12,504 nucleotides of DNA from an uncultured Collinsella sp. (GTDB taxonomy: Bacteria > Actinomycetota > Coriobacteriia > Coriobacteriales > Coriobacteriaceae): positions 1 through 12,504 of the forward strand of contig CABRIB010000062.1 in NCBI GenBank assembly GCA_902470915.1, read 5' to 3'. The position numbers and the translations under genes are program-made. Numbering within the stretch: the stretch's first letter is position 1; the number at the start of each line of letters is the position of its first letter. Positions 6,351 to 12,504 of the stretch are shown in pieces. The notes beneath the pieces are model-generated. The model saw nothing but the letters and a program-made list of their open reading frames with translations. It searched no databases and was not told the DNA's origin.

Positions 6351-6753
6351 GCCTCTCCTCTCTATCGTGTTGGCGTCCCGTCTGGGGGTCGTGGCTGGCG
6401 ATTGCCGGGCGACCCTTCGAAAGGGACATGACATGCAGCCCCTATAATACCGCGAAATGCACGGAATATTCGGCGAACGGCTCAGTTTTCGTAGCGAGAA
6501 GTCCTGAAGTTTTAATTGAAACGGTTTAACTCTATGTTCTGTGGTCGTGAGCTTCCGTAGAGGGGGTCCGTCTTGGGCAAGCTTTTGGTCCGCTCTTGCA
6601 AGCGTTGCAGTGGTTGACCTGTTGCAACGGTGCCGTTCGCCGCCTGTTTGCTGCCTTTGGCCGCGCGAGTGTATTGTTTTGCGTGAATGTTTTGATGGCA
6701 CGCTTCAATCGTGCTGTATTGGATGGTAAGCAGATCCCGGCGAAGGGAGCGCC
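6351..6753. other. Divergent intergenic region without a gene
   Basis: About 400 bases separate the minus-strand scaffold operon from the plus-strand RAYT-like gene, so both promoters should lie here. On the minus strand TATTAT (6449-6444) could be a -10 giving a leader of about 90 nt for the scaffold operon, but no good -35 stands 17 nt upstream. A short inverted repeat CGTTGCA/TGCAACG lies at 6603-6609 and 6623-6629. Open frames here are arginine- or cysteine-rich and show no protein family. Confidence 0.6.
6692..6720 (+). promoter_or_regulatory. Possible promoter with embedded inverted repeat before the RAYT-like gene
   Basis: TTGATG (6692-6697) and TGTATT (6715-6720) are 17 nt apart. The whole spacer is an inverted repeat, GCACG-CTTCAAT-CGTGC (6698-6714). 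The predicted start would lie about 27 nt before the ATG at 6754. A palindrome filling the -35/-10 spacer is a layout seen in repressor operators, so self-regulation by the HTH-bearing gene product is conceivable. The -10 match is mediocre. Confidence 0.35.
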
Positions 6754-7566
6754 ATGCAGCGCGTTTGGAGAACGGTTACCGGCTTTTACCATGTCTGTGC
6801 TCGCGGTGTGGGCAAACAGCTCATCTTTGAGGGCGATGAAGACCGGTGGGAGTTCTTGGAGCTGATGCGTGAGTGCTGCCGCAAGGCGGGCGTGACGGTT
6901 ATCGCCTGGTGCCTTATGGGCAATCACGTGCGTCTGGTGCTTGCAGATTACGAGGACGCGATGAGCGCGGCGATGCACCGGCTGCTTTTGACGTACGCGC
7001 GGCGGTTCAATAAACGCACGGGGCGCACGGGCCATCTGTTCCAGAACCGTTTTGACCGGCGCTCGCTCGATACCGACTGGCAGGTGATGGAGGCTATTCG
7101 CTCCGTACACGCCGATCCGCAGGAGGCTGGCATCAGCTTAATCGAGCGTTATCCCTGGAGCAGCTTTGCGGAGCATTTGTGCGCTTACGACGGTGACGCG
7201 GCTGATGTCGCGAGAGGATTTTCTGATCCTTCTTGCGTGCTTGAGCTTTTTGGTTCTGCCGAGGGCTTTATTACCCATTCGCTTTCGACGCCCGACGGCG
7301 GCGAGCCAGCGCTGGGCGATATGAAAGAGACGGAGTGGGAACGCCACGCCTTTGCCGGCAAATTGGCGAAGAGCCTCGGGGTTCCGCTCAACGGGGTTAA
7401 AACTGCACCGCTGGCGCAGCGCGATACCGTTATTGTTGGATTGAACAATGCCGGTTTTACGGTGCGCCAGATTGAGCGGTATACCGGGATTGGCAAAAGT
7501 ACCGTCTCTCGTATCGTGCGCGCCCGCGCGCGAACGGCGATGCGGGCTGGCGGAAACGTGGCGTAG
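6754..7566 (+). CDS. RAYT/IS200-type Y1 transposase homologue, catalytically degenerate, with C-terminal HTH
   Basis: This 270-residue protein follows the REP-associated tyrosine transposase pattern. FYHVCARGVGKQLIF (11-25) is the first strand. CLMGNHVRLVL (53-63) is the HUH strand. RLLLTYARRFNKRTGRTGHLFQNRF (76-100) and the DPQEAG (121-126) and YPWSSF (133-138) stretches match the rest of the domain. In active family members the HUH strand reads HxH; here it is H58-V-R60. The catalytic tyrosine sits in YIxxNPV; here the same place reads S117-V-H-A-D-P. Both metal ligand and nucleophile are therefore missing. Residues about 219-258 form a helix-turn-helix (RQIERYTGIGKSTVSRIVRA). The frame is intact, with GGGAG 8 nt or less before the start. 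Likely a domesticated DNA-binding protein rather than an active transposase; a recently dead transposase is the alternative. Confidence 0.88.
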   Translation: MQRVWRTVTGFYHVCARGVGKQLIFEGDEDRWEFLELMRECCRKAGVTVIAWCLMGNHVRLVLADYEDAMSAAMHRLLLTYARRFNKRTGRTGHLFQNRFDRRSLDTDWQVMEAIRSVHADPQEAGISLIERYPWSSFAEHLCAYDGDAADVARGFSDPSCVLELFGSAEGFITHSLSTPDGGEPALGDMKETEWERHAFAGKLAKSLGVPLNGVKTAPLAQRDTVIVGLNNAGFTVRQIERYTGIGKSTVSRIVRARARTAMRAGGNVA

Positions 7567-8165
7567 GACTGCCTGTGCACCGCAGCTGGGGTCGCCCATA
7601 TGTCACAACCATTAGTTCTAAAAGCCTGGTACGGTAACTGCACTTCTTAATATGCATAGAAAAATCGCCATCTTGCATATAATAACGGCTCGGTCCGGGT
7701 TTGCCCGTGCCTACCCCCGTCTGCGCCGTGCAAATAACGGAGTTTTCAGCATCGTGTTGCTGTCGGCACCGCCGCAATCTTGCAACATACGGGTCCCGAA
7801 GCTATTGATTTCTGCCGTTGCGCCCCCGAAGCACGTGCCTGCGTCCCGTCAGACCGCGATGCTTGTTCTAAAACACAATATATATGCGCCTAAAGACATT
7901 GATTAACGCTTTCGATGCGTATACACACAGCTTGGCGTGCTGAATATTCGCAAAAATGCACGCCGCTTCCTATGGGACCCGTCTGCGGCAGGCGCGAAGC
8001 GAGTCGGAGCTTCGCAGAACGGGGCTTGGCGCATTGCTTGGCGGGCCCGGGGCCCTGCCGCAGGCCTTTGGTACTGTGGAAAACGCCCGTGCTCGCGTCT
8101 GGCTGTGTGGCAAATGTCAGACGGGGCGCCGGACGCGCGGACTTTGTGCATCTGTGCTCATTAGG
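7567..8165. other. 600-base region without a recognisable gene
   Basis: This gap separates the plus-strand RAYT-like gene from the terminator of the minus-strand suf operon; the two transcription units converge here. Open frames on both strands overlap one another, lack ribosome binding sites and show no protein family. A TATAAT at 7678-7683 has no matching -35. The left part (7567-7930) is mixed in composition and I see no feature in it. The right part (7934-8125) is GC-rich with several complementary segments, listed separately. It may be a structured RNA, a repeat element or a decayed gene. Confidence 0.6.
7934..8125. repeat. Nested complementary segments, possible structured RNA or repeat
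   Basis: A simple hairpin GGCGTGC/GCACGCC lies at 7934-7940 and 7958-7964. CCCGTCTG (7978-7985) pairs with CAGACGGG (8118-8125). The next bases, CGGCAGG (7986-7992), pair with CCTGCCG (8054-8060), so the two helices would abut. Inside the second, GCGAAGC (7994-8000) pairs with GCTTCGC (8009-8015). An alternative 10-bp pairing CTGCGGCAGG/CCTGCCGCAG (7983-7992/8054-8063) competes with the first helix. The strand of any transcript is undetermined, and GC-rich DNA yields some chance pairings. I do not recognise a known RNA family. Confidence 0.4.
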
Positions 8166-8196
8166 AAAAAACAGAGCCGCCCGTATCGGGCGGCTC
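8166..8196 (-). terminator. Intrinsic terminator of the suf operon
   Basis: On the minus strand GAGCCGCCCG (8196-8187) pairs perfectly with CGGGCGGCTC (8183-8174) around a 3-nt loop, followed by TG and six T (8171-8166). It lies 32 nt after the sufU stop codon. A T tract is present only in the minus direction, so it should not stop plus-strand transcription efficiently. Confidence 0.93.
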
Positions 8197-8228
8197 GGCA
8201 ATCAAAAACCTTGGATTCGGGGCATACG

Positions 8229-8663
8229 CTACTGGTTAGCTTGCCCCTCGAGCATGCCGTCGAGGGTGCGCCAGGCGAGCTCGGCGCATTTGACGCGGGC
8301 GGGCATGTGCGAGATGTCCTGGAGCTGGGCGGCTTCGTCCAGGTCTTCCAGGTCGTCCTCGGAGAGCTTCTCGCCGCGGATCATGGCGAGGAAGAGCTCT
8401 GCCAAGCGGTCAGCTTCCTCGACGGTCTCGCCGGTGATGAGGTCGGCCATGATGTCGGCGCTGGCCTGGCTGATGGCGCAGCCATGACCGGTAAAGGAGG
8501 CCTCCTCGATCACGCCCTTCTCGACACGCAGCTGCAAGGTGAGCTCGTCGCCACAGCTGGGGTTGATGCCGTCGTGCTCGTGCGTGGGGGCATCCATCTC
8601 GTACTTGTAGTCGGGGTGCGAGTTGTGCTCCATAAATGTGGTGGAGGTGTACAGATTACCCAT
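8229..8663 (-). CDS. sufU: SufU-type zinc-dependent sulfurtransferase/scaffold
   Basis: This 144-residue protein is the length expected for SufU of Gram-positive SUF systems. The conserved zinc/sulfur-acceptor residues are visible: C37 and D39 in PSCGDEL, C62 in GHGCAISQASADIM, and C126 in VKCAELAWRTL. In this family SufU takes persulfide sulfur from SufS and passes it to the SufBCD scaffold in the cytosol. The start at 8663 lies inside the end of sufS (8-nt overlap) with GGAG 8 nt upstream. The frame stays open to 8795 but the extra part is low-complexity shadow of sufS. It is the last gene of the operon, followed by a strong terminator. The insertion GETVEEADRL...GEKLSEDDLEDLDEAAQLQDISHMPAR between the second and third cysteines is typical of SufU rather than IscU. 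Confidence 0.95.
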   Translation of the reverse strand: MGNLYTSTTFMEHNSHPDYKYEMDAPTHEHDGINPSCGDELTLQLRVEKGVIEEASFTGHGCAISQASADIMADLITGETVEEADRLAELFLAMIRGEKLSEDDLEDLDEAAQLQDISHMPARVKCAELAWRTLDGMLEGQANQ

Positions 8664-9981
8664 TGAACGTGCTCCAAACGTGATGTAGGCCGGCGATGAA
8701 CTTGTCGATGTCGGCCTTGTCGTTGTAGAAGGCCACGCTGGCGCGGCAGCAGGCGAGGTTCTCGACGCCCAGCCAGGTGAGCAGCGGCTGTGCACAGTGG
8801 TGGCCGGCGCGAATGCAGACGCCGTCCATGTCCATGATGCTCGCGACGTCGTGCGGGTGGATGCCCTTGACGTTAAAGCTCACAACGCCGTGGTGGTTGT
8901 CCCAATAGATGGAGCCGATGATCTGGACAAAGTCGAGCTGCATGAGCTCGCCCATCAGGTAGTGGACGAGTGCCTGCTCGCGGGCCTGGATGTTCTCGTA
9001 ACCCACCGTGTTGACCAGGTAATCAAGGGCGGCGCCCGTGGCGAAGATGCCGGCGGCGTCCTGCGTGCCGGCCTCGAACTTCTCGGGGACGGGCGCCCAG
9101 ACGGCTTCCTGCTCGGTGACAGAGTCGATCATCTCGCCGCCGGTGAGCATGGGCGGCATGGCGTTGAGCAGGTCCATCTTGCCCCACAGCACGCCGATGC
9201 CCATGGGGCCCATGGCCTTGTGCGCGCTAAAGGCAAAGAAGTCGGCTCCCAGGTCGGCCACATCGACCGGCATGTGCGGCAGCGACTGCGCGCCGTCGAC
9301 GACCAGATAGCCGCCGTACTTGTGGACGAGCTTGCCGAGGTTCTTGACCGGGTTCTCGACGCCCAGCACGTTAGAAACCTGACCCACTGCCAGAATTTTG
9401 GTCTTGGGACCAACCTTGGCAAGAACCTCCTCGGTGGTGAGCTGGCCGGTCTTGGTGGGGTAGAGGTAGACGAGCTTGGCGCCGGTCTCGCGGCAGACCT
9501 GCTGCCACGGGATTAGGTTGGAGTGGTGCTCCATGATGGTGATGACGACCTCGTCACCGGGCTCGAGCACCGTGGGTGCAAAGCTCTTGGCGACCAGGTT
9601 GAGCGACTCGCTCGTGTTGCGGGTGAAGACGACCTCGTTGGCCTGTGAGGCACCGATGAGGTCGGCGATCTGCTGGCGGACTTTCGCGATGGCGTCGGTG
9701 GCCTCGACGGACAGCGAGTACAGGCCACGCAGGGGGTTGGCGTTCATGCGCTGATAGAAGTCGCGTTCGGCGTCAAGCACGCAGGCAGGGCGCTGCGCGG
9801 TGGCGGCGCTATCGAGGAAGGCGATCTCGGGGTGCTGCTGGAAGAGCGGGAACTGCGCCTTGTAGGGGTTGGTCTCGATGTCTACGGTGGGCCAGCCGCG
9901 CGAAGCCTCGTCGCTGGCGTCGAGCTCCATGGGCTCGGGGGCAGTGCAGGTATCGCATTTAACGTGCTCGGTGTCGATCAT
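8656..9981 (-). CDS. sufS: SufS cysteine desulfurase
   Basis: This 441-residue PLP enzyme removes sulfur from cysteine for cluster assembly. Visible are the N-terminal FLDSAATAQRP (55-65), the PLP-stacking histidine in EHHSN (151-155), D230 in VDGAQS, the Schiff-base lysine K255 in SAHKAMGP, and the catalytic cysteine C396 in IRAGHHCAQP, the group-II position used with SufU. SufS is usually about 405-415 residues. The extra length is an N-terminal extension of about 30 residues that includes CDTC (C9, C12). The extension appears genuine: the start at 9981 has AGGAG 6 nt upstream and overlaps the sufD stop as ATGA, while M18 has no ribosome binding site. The stop overlaps sufU by 8 nt, so translation of the three genes is probably coupled. 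Confidence 0.97.
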   Translation of the reverse strand: MIDTEHVKCDTCTAPEPMELDASDEASRGWPTVDIETNPYKAQFPLFQQHPEIAFLDSAATAQRPACVLDAERDFYQRMNANPLRGLYSLSVEATDAIAKVRQQIADLIGASQANEVVFTRNTSESLNLVAKSFAPTVLEPGDEVVITIMEHHSNLIPWQQVCRETGAKLVYLYPTKTGQLTTEEVLAKVGPKTKILAVGQVSNVLGVENPVKNLGKLVHKYGGYLVVDGAQSLPHMPVDVADLGADFFAFSAHKAMGPMGIGVLWGKMDLLNAMPPMLTGGEMIDSVTEQEAVWAPVPEKFEAGTQDAAGIFATGAALDYLVNTVGYENIQAREQALVHYLMGELMQLDFVQIIGSIYWDNHHGVVSFNVKGIHPHDVASIMDMDGVCIRAGHHCAQPLLTWLGVENLACCRASVAFYNDKADIDKFIAGLHHVWSTFNG

Positions 9982-11249
9982 GCGAGCTCCTCTTCAAAGT
10001 TGTCGATCAGGTTGTTGCCCAGGCGGACGACGGCGGCGCGGGTGCGCTCGTCGGTGGCGGAAAGCGCGGCGTCCTCCAGCTTGGCGCGGATGAACAGGTC
10101 CTCGGCGGCATTTTGGTCAAGGCCGCGGCAGGCGAGGTAGAACAGCTGCTCGTCGCGGACGTGACCGATGGTGGCGCCGTGGTTGCCGGCGACGTCGTCC
10201 TCGTCGCAGAGGATGACGGGGACGGTTTTGTTGTCGACGCCCTTGTTGGCGAGCAGCACGGTCTCGCGCTCGGTGCCGGTTGCGCCCTTGCAGCCGTGCA
10301 CGAGGTCGATGGTGCCGCGGTAGACCTTCTTGGACGTGCCAGTCAGCACGCCGTTGGCGACGATCTCGCACTCGGTCTTACGACCGCGGTGGCGCAGCTC
10401 GTAGTTAAAGTCGCGCACCTGTTCGCGGGCGCCCAGGTAATCGGTATCGATGGTCACCTTGGCGGTGTCGCCCAGCAGGTCGCCGGCGAGGCCGGTGGCG
10501 CTGGCACCGGCACCCAGGACGGTGTGCTGCACGTTGACGCGCGCGCCCTCGTCTAGGAATAGACCGGTGTCATCGAGTGCGATCCAGCTGTCATCGAGCG
10601 TCTGCGTGCAGGTTACGTTGACGGTGGCGTACTCGTAAGCGCACACGCGTAGCACAGAGCCCACGACGCCCTGGCCGTTGACGGGGGAGTCCAGGGCTAT
10701 GCGCAGATCGAGTGTTGCCTGCGGACGGGCGACGACGTCGATGGCGGCGATGGCCGCGGCTGCATCGACACCGCTCACGCGCACGGTAACCGTGGCGTGC
10801 TTGTATGCGGGCACATCGATGACGATGCGCTTGGTAGCGTGCTCGGCCAAGTAGGCGTAGGCAGCCTCACCCATGCCGGTTTCGAAGGCCTCAGCAGGGG
10901 AGAGCTCTTCCTCGAGCTTAATGGCGCCGGCCTGGTAGACGGAGGTTGCGGGCACGTCGAGCTCGGTCTCGGGCGTGATGCGGGCGCGGTCGGCGGCATC
11001 ACCGGGGGCGGAGGCACGGCGCTCGGGGAAGCGCTCGGCCATGGCGTCCATGGCGGCATCGAAGGCGTCGTCCGAGCCGGTAAACTGCTCGTCCAAGCCC
11101 TCGACCTCAACGGCCCCGGTGGGAGCGGCGGCAAGCTCGTCAGAGAGCTCGAGCTTGGTCTGGTTCATCTTCAGCCAACCCCAAGTGGCAGCCGGCATCG
11201 CATTGACCTGCTCAAGGGTGGTAGCAGCGGTGTTCGTGGTCTGATTCAT
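9978..11249 (-). CDS. sufD: SufD, Fe-S cluster assembly scaffold subunit
   Basis: This 423-residue protein is the SufB paralogue that forms the SufBC2D scaffold. The N-terminal ATWGWLKMN (21-29) resembles the PTWRRLxxN opening of SufD. The divergent middle (about 45-250) is the beta-helix. The conserved C-terminal part carries TSKKVYRGTIDLVHG (305-319), ANKGVDNKTVPVILCDEDDVAGNHGATIGHVRDEQLFYLACRG (334-376), with H357 equivalent to the conserved histidine at the SufB-SufD interface. No signal peptide or membrane segment is present. The start shares one base with the sufB stop (TAATG) and the stop overlaps sufS (ATGA), so translation is tightly coupled. AAGGAG lies 10 nt before the start. The sequence N-terminal to the beta-helix is alanine- and acid-rich and poorly conserved. 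Confidence 0.93.
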   Translation of the reverse strand: MNQTTNTAATTLEQVNAMPAATWGWLKMNQTKLELSDELAAAPTGAVEVEGLDEQFTGSDDAFDAAMDAMAERFPERRASAPGDAADRARITPETELDVPATSVYQAGAIKLEEELSPAEAFETGMGEAAYAYLAEHATKRIVIDVPAYKHATVTVRVSGVDAAAAIAAIDVVARPQATLDLRIALDSPVNGQGVVGSVLRVCAYEYATVNVTCTQTLDDSWIALDDTGLFLDEGARVNVQHTVLGAGASATGLAGDLLGDTAKVTIDTDYLGAREQVRDFNYELRHRGRKTECEIVANGVLTGTSKKVYRGTIDLVHGCKGATGTERETVLLANKGVDNKTVPVILCDEDDVAGNHGATIGHVRDEQLFYLACRGLDQNAAEDLFIRAKLEDAALSATDERTRAAVVRLGNNLIDNFEEELA

Positions 11250-12454
11250 TATCCGATCGCTCCTTCCATCTCGAGCTTGATCAGGTTGTTCATCTCGACG
11301 GCGTACTCCAGCGGCAGCTCCTTGGAGACCGGGTTGGCAAAGCCGTTGACGATCATGGTACGGGCTTCTTCCTCCGAGATACCGCGGCTCATCAGGTAGA
11401 ACACCTTATCGTCGCCGATGCGGCCGATGGTGGCCTCGTGGCCGATGTCGACGTTCTTGGCGCGGATGTCCATGGCGGGGATGGTGTCGGAGCGGCTCTG
11501 GTCGTCGAGCATCAGTGACTGGCAGCTCACGGTTGCCTTGGAGCCCTCGGCCTTGGGTGTCGCCACGATAGAGCTGCGGAACGTCTGGATGCCGCCGCTC
11601 TTGGAGATGCCCTTGGTCTCGACAGTTGCCGAGGTCTCGGGCGCGTTGAGCACGACCTTGCAGCCGGTGTCGAGGTTTTGACCGGCGCCGGCAAAGGTGA
11701 TGCCGGTAAAGCTCGAGCGGGCGCGGCGGCCGTTGAGCACGCTCATGGGGTAGAGGTAGCCCACGTGGCTGCCGAAGGAGCCGCTGATCCACTCGATGTC
11801 GCCGTCCTCGTCCACGCGCGCACGCTTGGTGTTGAGGTTGTACATGTTCTTGGACCAGTTCTCGATGGTCGAGTAGCGCAGGTGCGCACGCTTGCCCACA
11901 AAGAGCTCGACGGCGCCGGCGTGGAGGTTGGCCACGTTGTACTTGGGCGCGGAGCAACCCTCAATGAAGTGCAGGTCGGCATCGTCCTCGACGATGATGA
12001 GCGTGTGCTCAAACTGGCCGGCGCCCTTGGCGTTAAGGCGGAAGTAGCTCTGCAGCGGGAAGTCCAACTTGGTTCCCTTGGGCACGTAGACAAACGAGCC
12101 GCCCGACCACACGGCGCCGTGCAGGGCCGCAAACTTGTGGTCGGTGGGCGGGATGAGCGTCATAAACTTCTCGTGGATGAGCGGCTCCCACTGCGGGTCA
12201 TGCAGGGCTTCCTCAATACCGGAGTAGACGATGCCCATCTTGGACGCCGTGTCCTGCATGTTGTGGTAGACCAGCTCGGAGTCGTACTGCGCGCCGACGC
12301 CTGCCAGGTAGCTGCGCTCGGCCTCGGGGATGCCCAGGCGCTCAAAGGTGTTCTTGATGTCGTCGGGCACCGACTCCCAGTCGTGCTTTTGGTCGGTGTT
12401 GGGCTTGACATAGGTGACGATGTTATCCATGTCCAGGCCCTCGATGGAGGGGCC
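11249..12454 (-). CDS. sufB: SufB, Fe-S cluster scaffold subunit (5' end missing)
   Basis: 401 genuine residues are present; SufB is normally about 465-475, so roughly 65-70 N-terminal residues lie beyond the contig end. Strong family blocks are IKNTFERLGIPEAER followed by LAGVGAQYDSE, VYVPKGTKLDFPLQ, EGCSAPKYN, the cysteine of TVSCQSLMLDD, SDTIPAMDIRA and GHEATIGRIGDDKVFYLMSRGISEEEA. The last cysteine and histidine correspond to the residues used for de novo cluster assembly at the SufB-SufD interface. The open frame can be read upstream to 12484, but its first ten residues, MGSEMCIRDR, are translated from Nextera adapter and are not protein sequence. sufC, which usually precedes sufB in this operon type, would lie just outside. 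The gene is first visible of sufB-D-S-U and overlaps sufD by one base. Confidence 0.96.
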   Translation of the reverse strand, partial: GPSIEGLDMDNIVTYVKPNTDQKHDWESVPDDIKNTFERLGIPEAERSYLAGVGAQYDSELVYHNMQDTASKMGIVYSGIEEALHDPQWEPLIHEKFMTLIPPTDHKFAALHGAVWSGGSFVYVPKGTKLDFPLQSYFRLNAKGAGQFEHTLIIVEDDADLHFIEGCSAPKYNVANLHAGAVELFVGKRAHLRYSTIENWSKNMYNLNTKRARVDEDGDIEWISGSFGSHVGYLYPMSVLNGRRARSSFTGITFAGAGQNLDTGCKVVLNAPETSATVETKGISKSGGIQTFRSSIVATPKAEGSKATVSCQSLMLDDQSRSDTIPAMDIRAKNVDIGHEATIGRIGDDKVFYLMSRGISEEEARTMIVNGFANPVSKELPLEYAVEMNNLIKLEMEGAIG

Positions 12455-12455
12455 C

Positions 12456-12504
12456 CTGTCTCTTATACACATCTCCGAGCCCACGAGACGGACTCCTATC
12501 TCGT
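12456..12504. other. Nextera i7-side sequencing adapter (not genomic)
   Basis: Position 12456 begins the reverse complement of the mosaic end, CTGTCTCTTATACACATCT, followed by the rest of the Nextera read-2 adapter to 12489. GGACTCCT (12490-12497) is the standard i7 index N705, and 12498-12504 begin the P7 oligo. The adapter truncates sufB. Genomic sequence ends near 12455. Confidence 0.98.

Noticed and set aside
6443..6448. Perfect TATAAT on the plus strand
   Set aside because: No -35 at a suitable distance; it lies 300 bases from the next plus-strand gene.
6351..6701. N-terminal extension of the scaffold-like protein to 6701
   Set aside because: Arg/Ser/Thr-rich with no family similarity, no ribosome binding site at its start, and a strong AGAGGAGAGG site supports 6350.
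7690..7712. GGGCAAACC on the minus strand, reminiscent of a cyclic-di-GMP-I riboswitch
   Set aside because: The rest of the consensus (the GGGACGCAAAGCC part and the GNRA-capped stem) is absent, and no gene follows in a suitable position.
7652..7906. An 84-codon plus-strand open frame after the RAYT-like gene
   Set aside because: No ribosome binding site, no recognisable domain, irregular composition.
7890..8201. A 103-codon minus-strand open frame before the suf terminator
   Set aside because: It starts inside the suf terminator hairpin, has no ribosome binding site and overlaps other frames of similar quality.
8797..9516. A 239-codon plus-strand open frame within sufS
   Set aside because: Antisense shadow; sufS has all catalytic residues in the opposite strand.
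10797..11399. A 200-codon plus-strand open frame across sufD/sufB
   Set aside because: Antisense shadow spanning a coupled gene junction; no motifs.

Overview
The window is one assembled contig of about 12.4 kb of bacterial DNA (roughly 45-12455) with untrimmed Illumina Nextera adapter and index sequence at both ends. High GC content, AGGAG-type ribosome binding sites, a compact sufBDSU operon, an iron-sulfur scaffold/GGGtGRT gene pair and the overall gene content suggest a Gram-positive anaerobe of the class Coriobacteriia, most likely Collinsella or a relative from an animal gut. That assignment is inferred from gene content and sequence style; no marker gene here proves it.

Layout, left to right. 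A class I/II PLP aminotransferase lies on the minus strand (116-1297). A divergent plus-strand promoter drives a tRNA-His and tRNA-Lys pair (1464-1635) ending in an intrinsic terminator. Two minus-strand genes follow: a DinD-type damage-inducible protein (1723-2583) and a soluble FAD-dependent oxidoreductase of the fumarate reductase/L-aspartate oxidase superfamily (2745-4271). A strong 12-bp palindrome separates them. The next intergenic gap holds a near-perfect 22-bp inverted repeat that looks like a REPIN-type dispersed element. Then comes a two-gene minus-strand operon: a NifU/IscU-like iron-sulfur scaffold protein (5616-6350) followed by a GGGtGRT-family protein of unknown function (4593-5597), closed by a textbook terminator. 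On the plus strand sits a REP-associated tyrosine transposase (RAYT) homologue (6754-7566) that has lost both hallmark catalytic elements and carries a C-terminal helix-turn-helix. About 600 bases without a gene follow, containing nested complementary segments. The right third is a tightly coupled minus-strand SUF operon, sufB-sufD-sufS-sufU, ending in another strong terminator. sufB is cut by the contig end and sufC is not in the window.

How it fits together. Iron-sulfur cluster assembly dominates the window. SufS supplies sulfur, SufU accepts it, and SufB/SufD (with SufC, presumably just upstream) assemble the cluster. About 2 kb away is a second, distinct scaffold-like protein tied to the uncharacterised GGGtGRT protein. 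This pair is the best candidate here for poorly described biology. The second is the RAYT homologue that appears converted from a transposase into a non-catalytic DNA-binding protein, with a possible REPIN-like target about 2.3 kb away.
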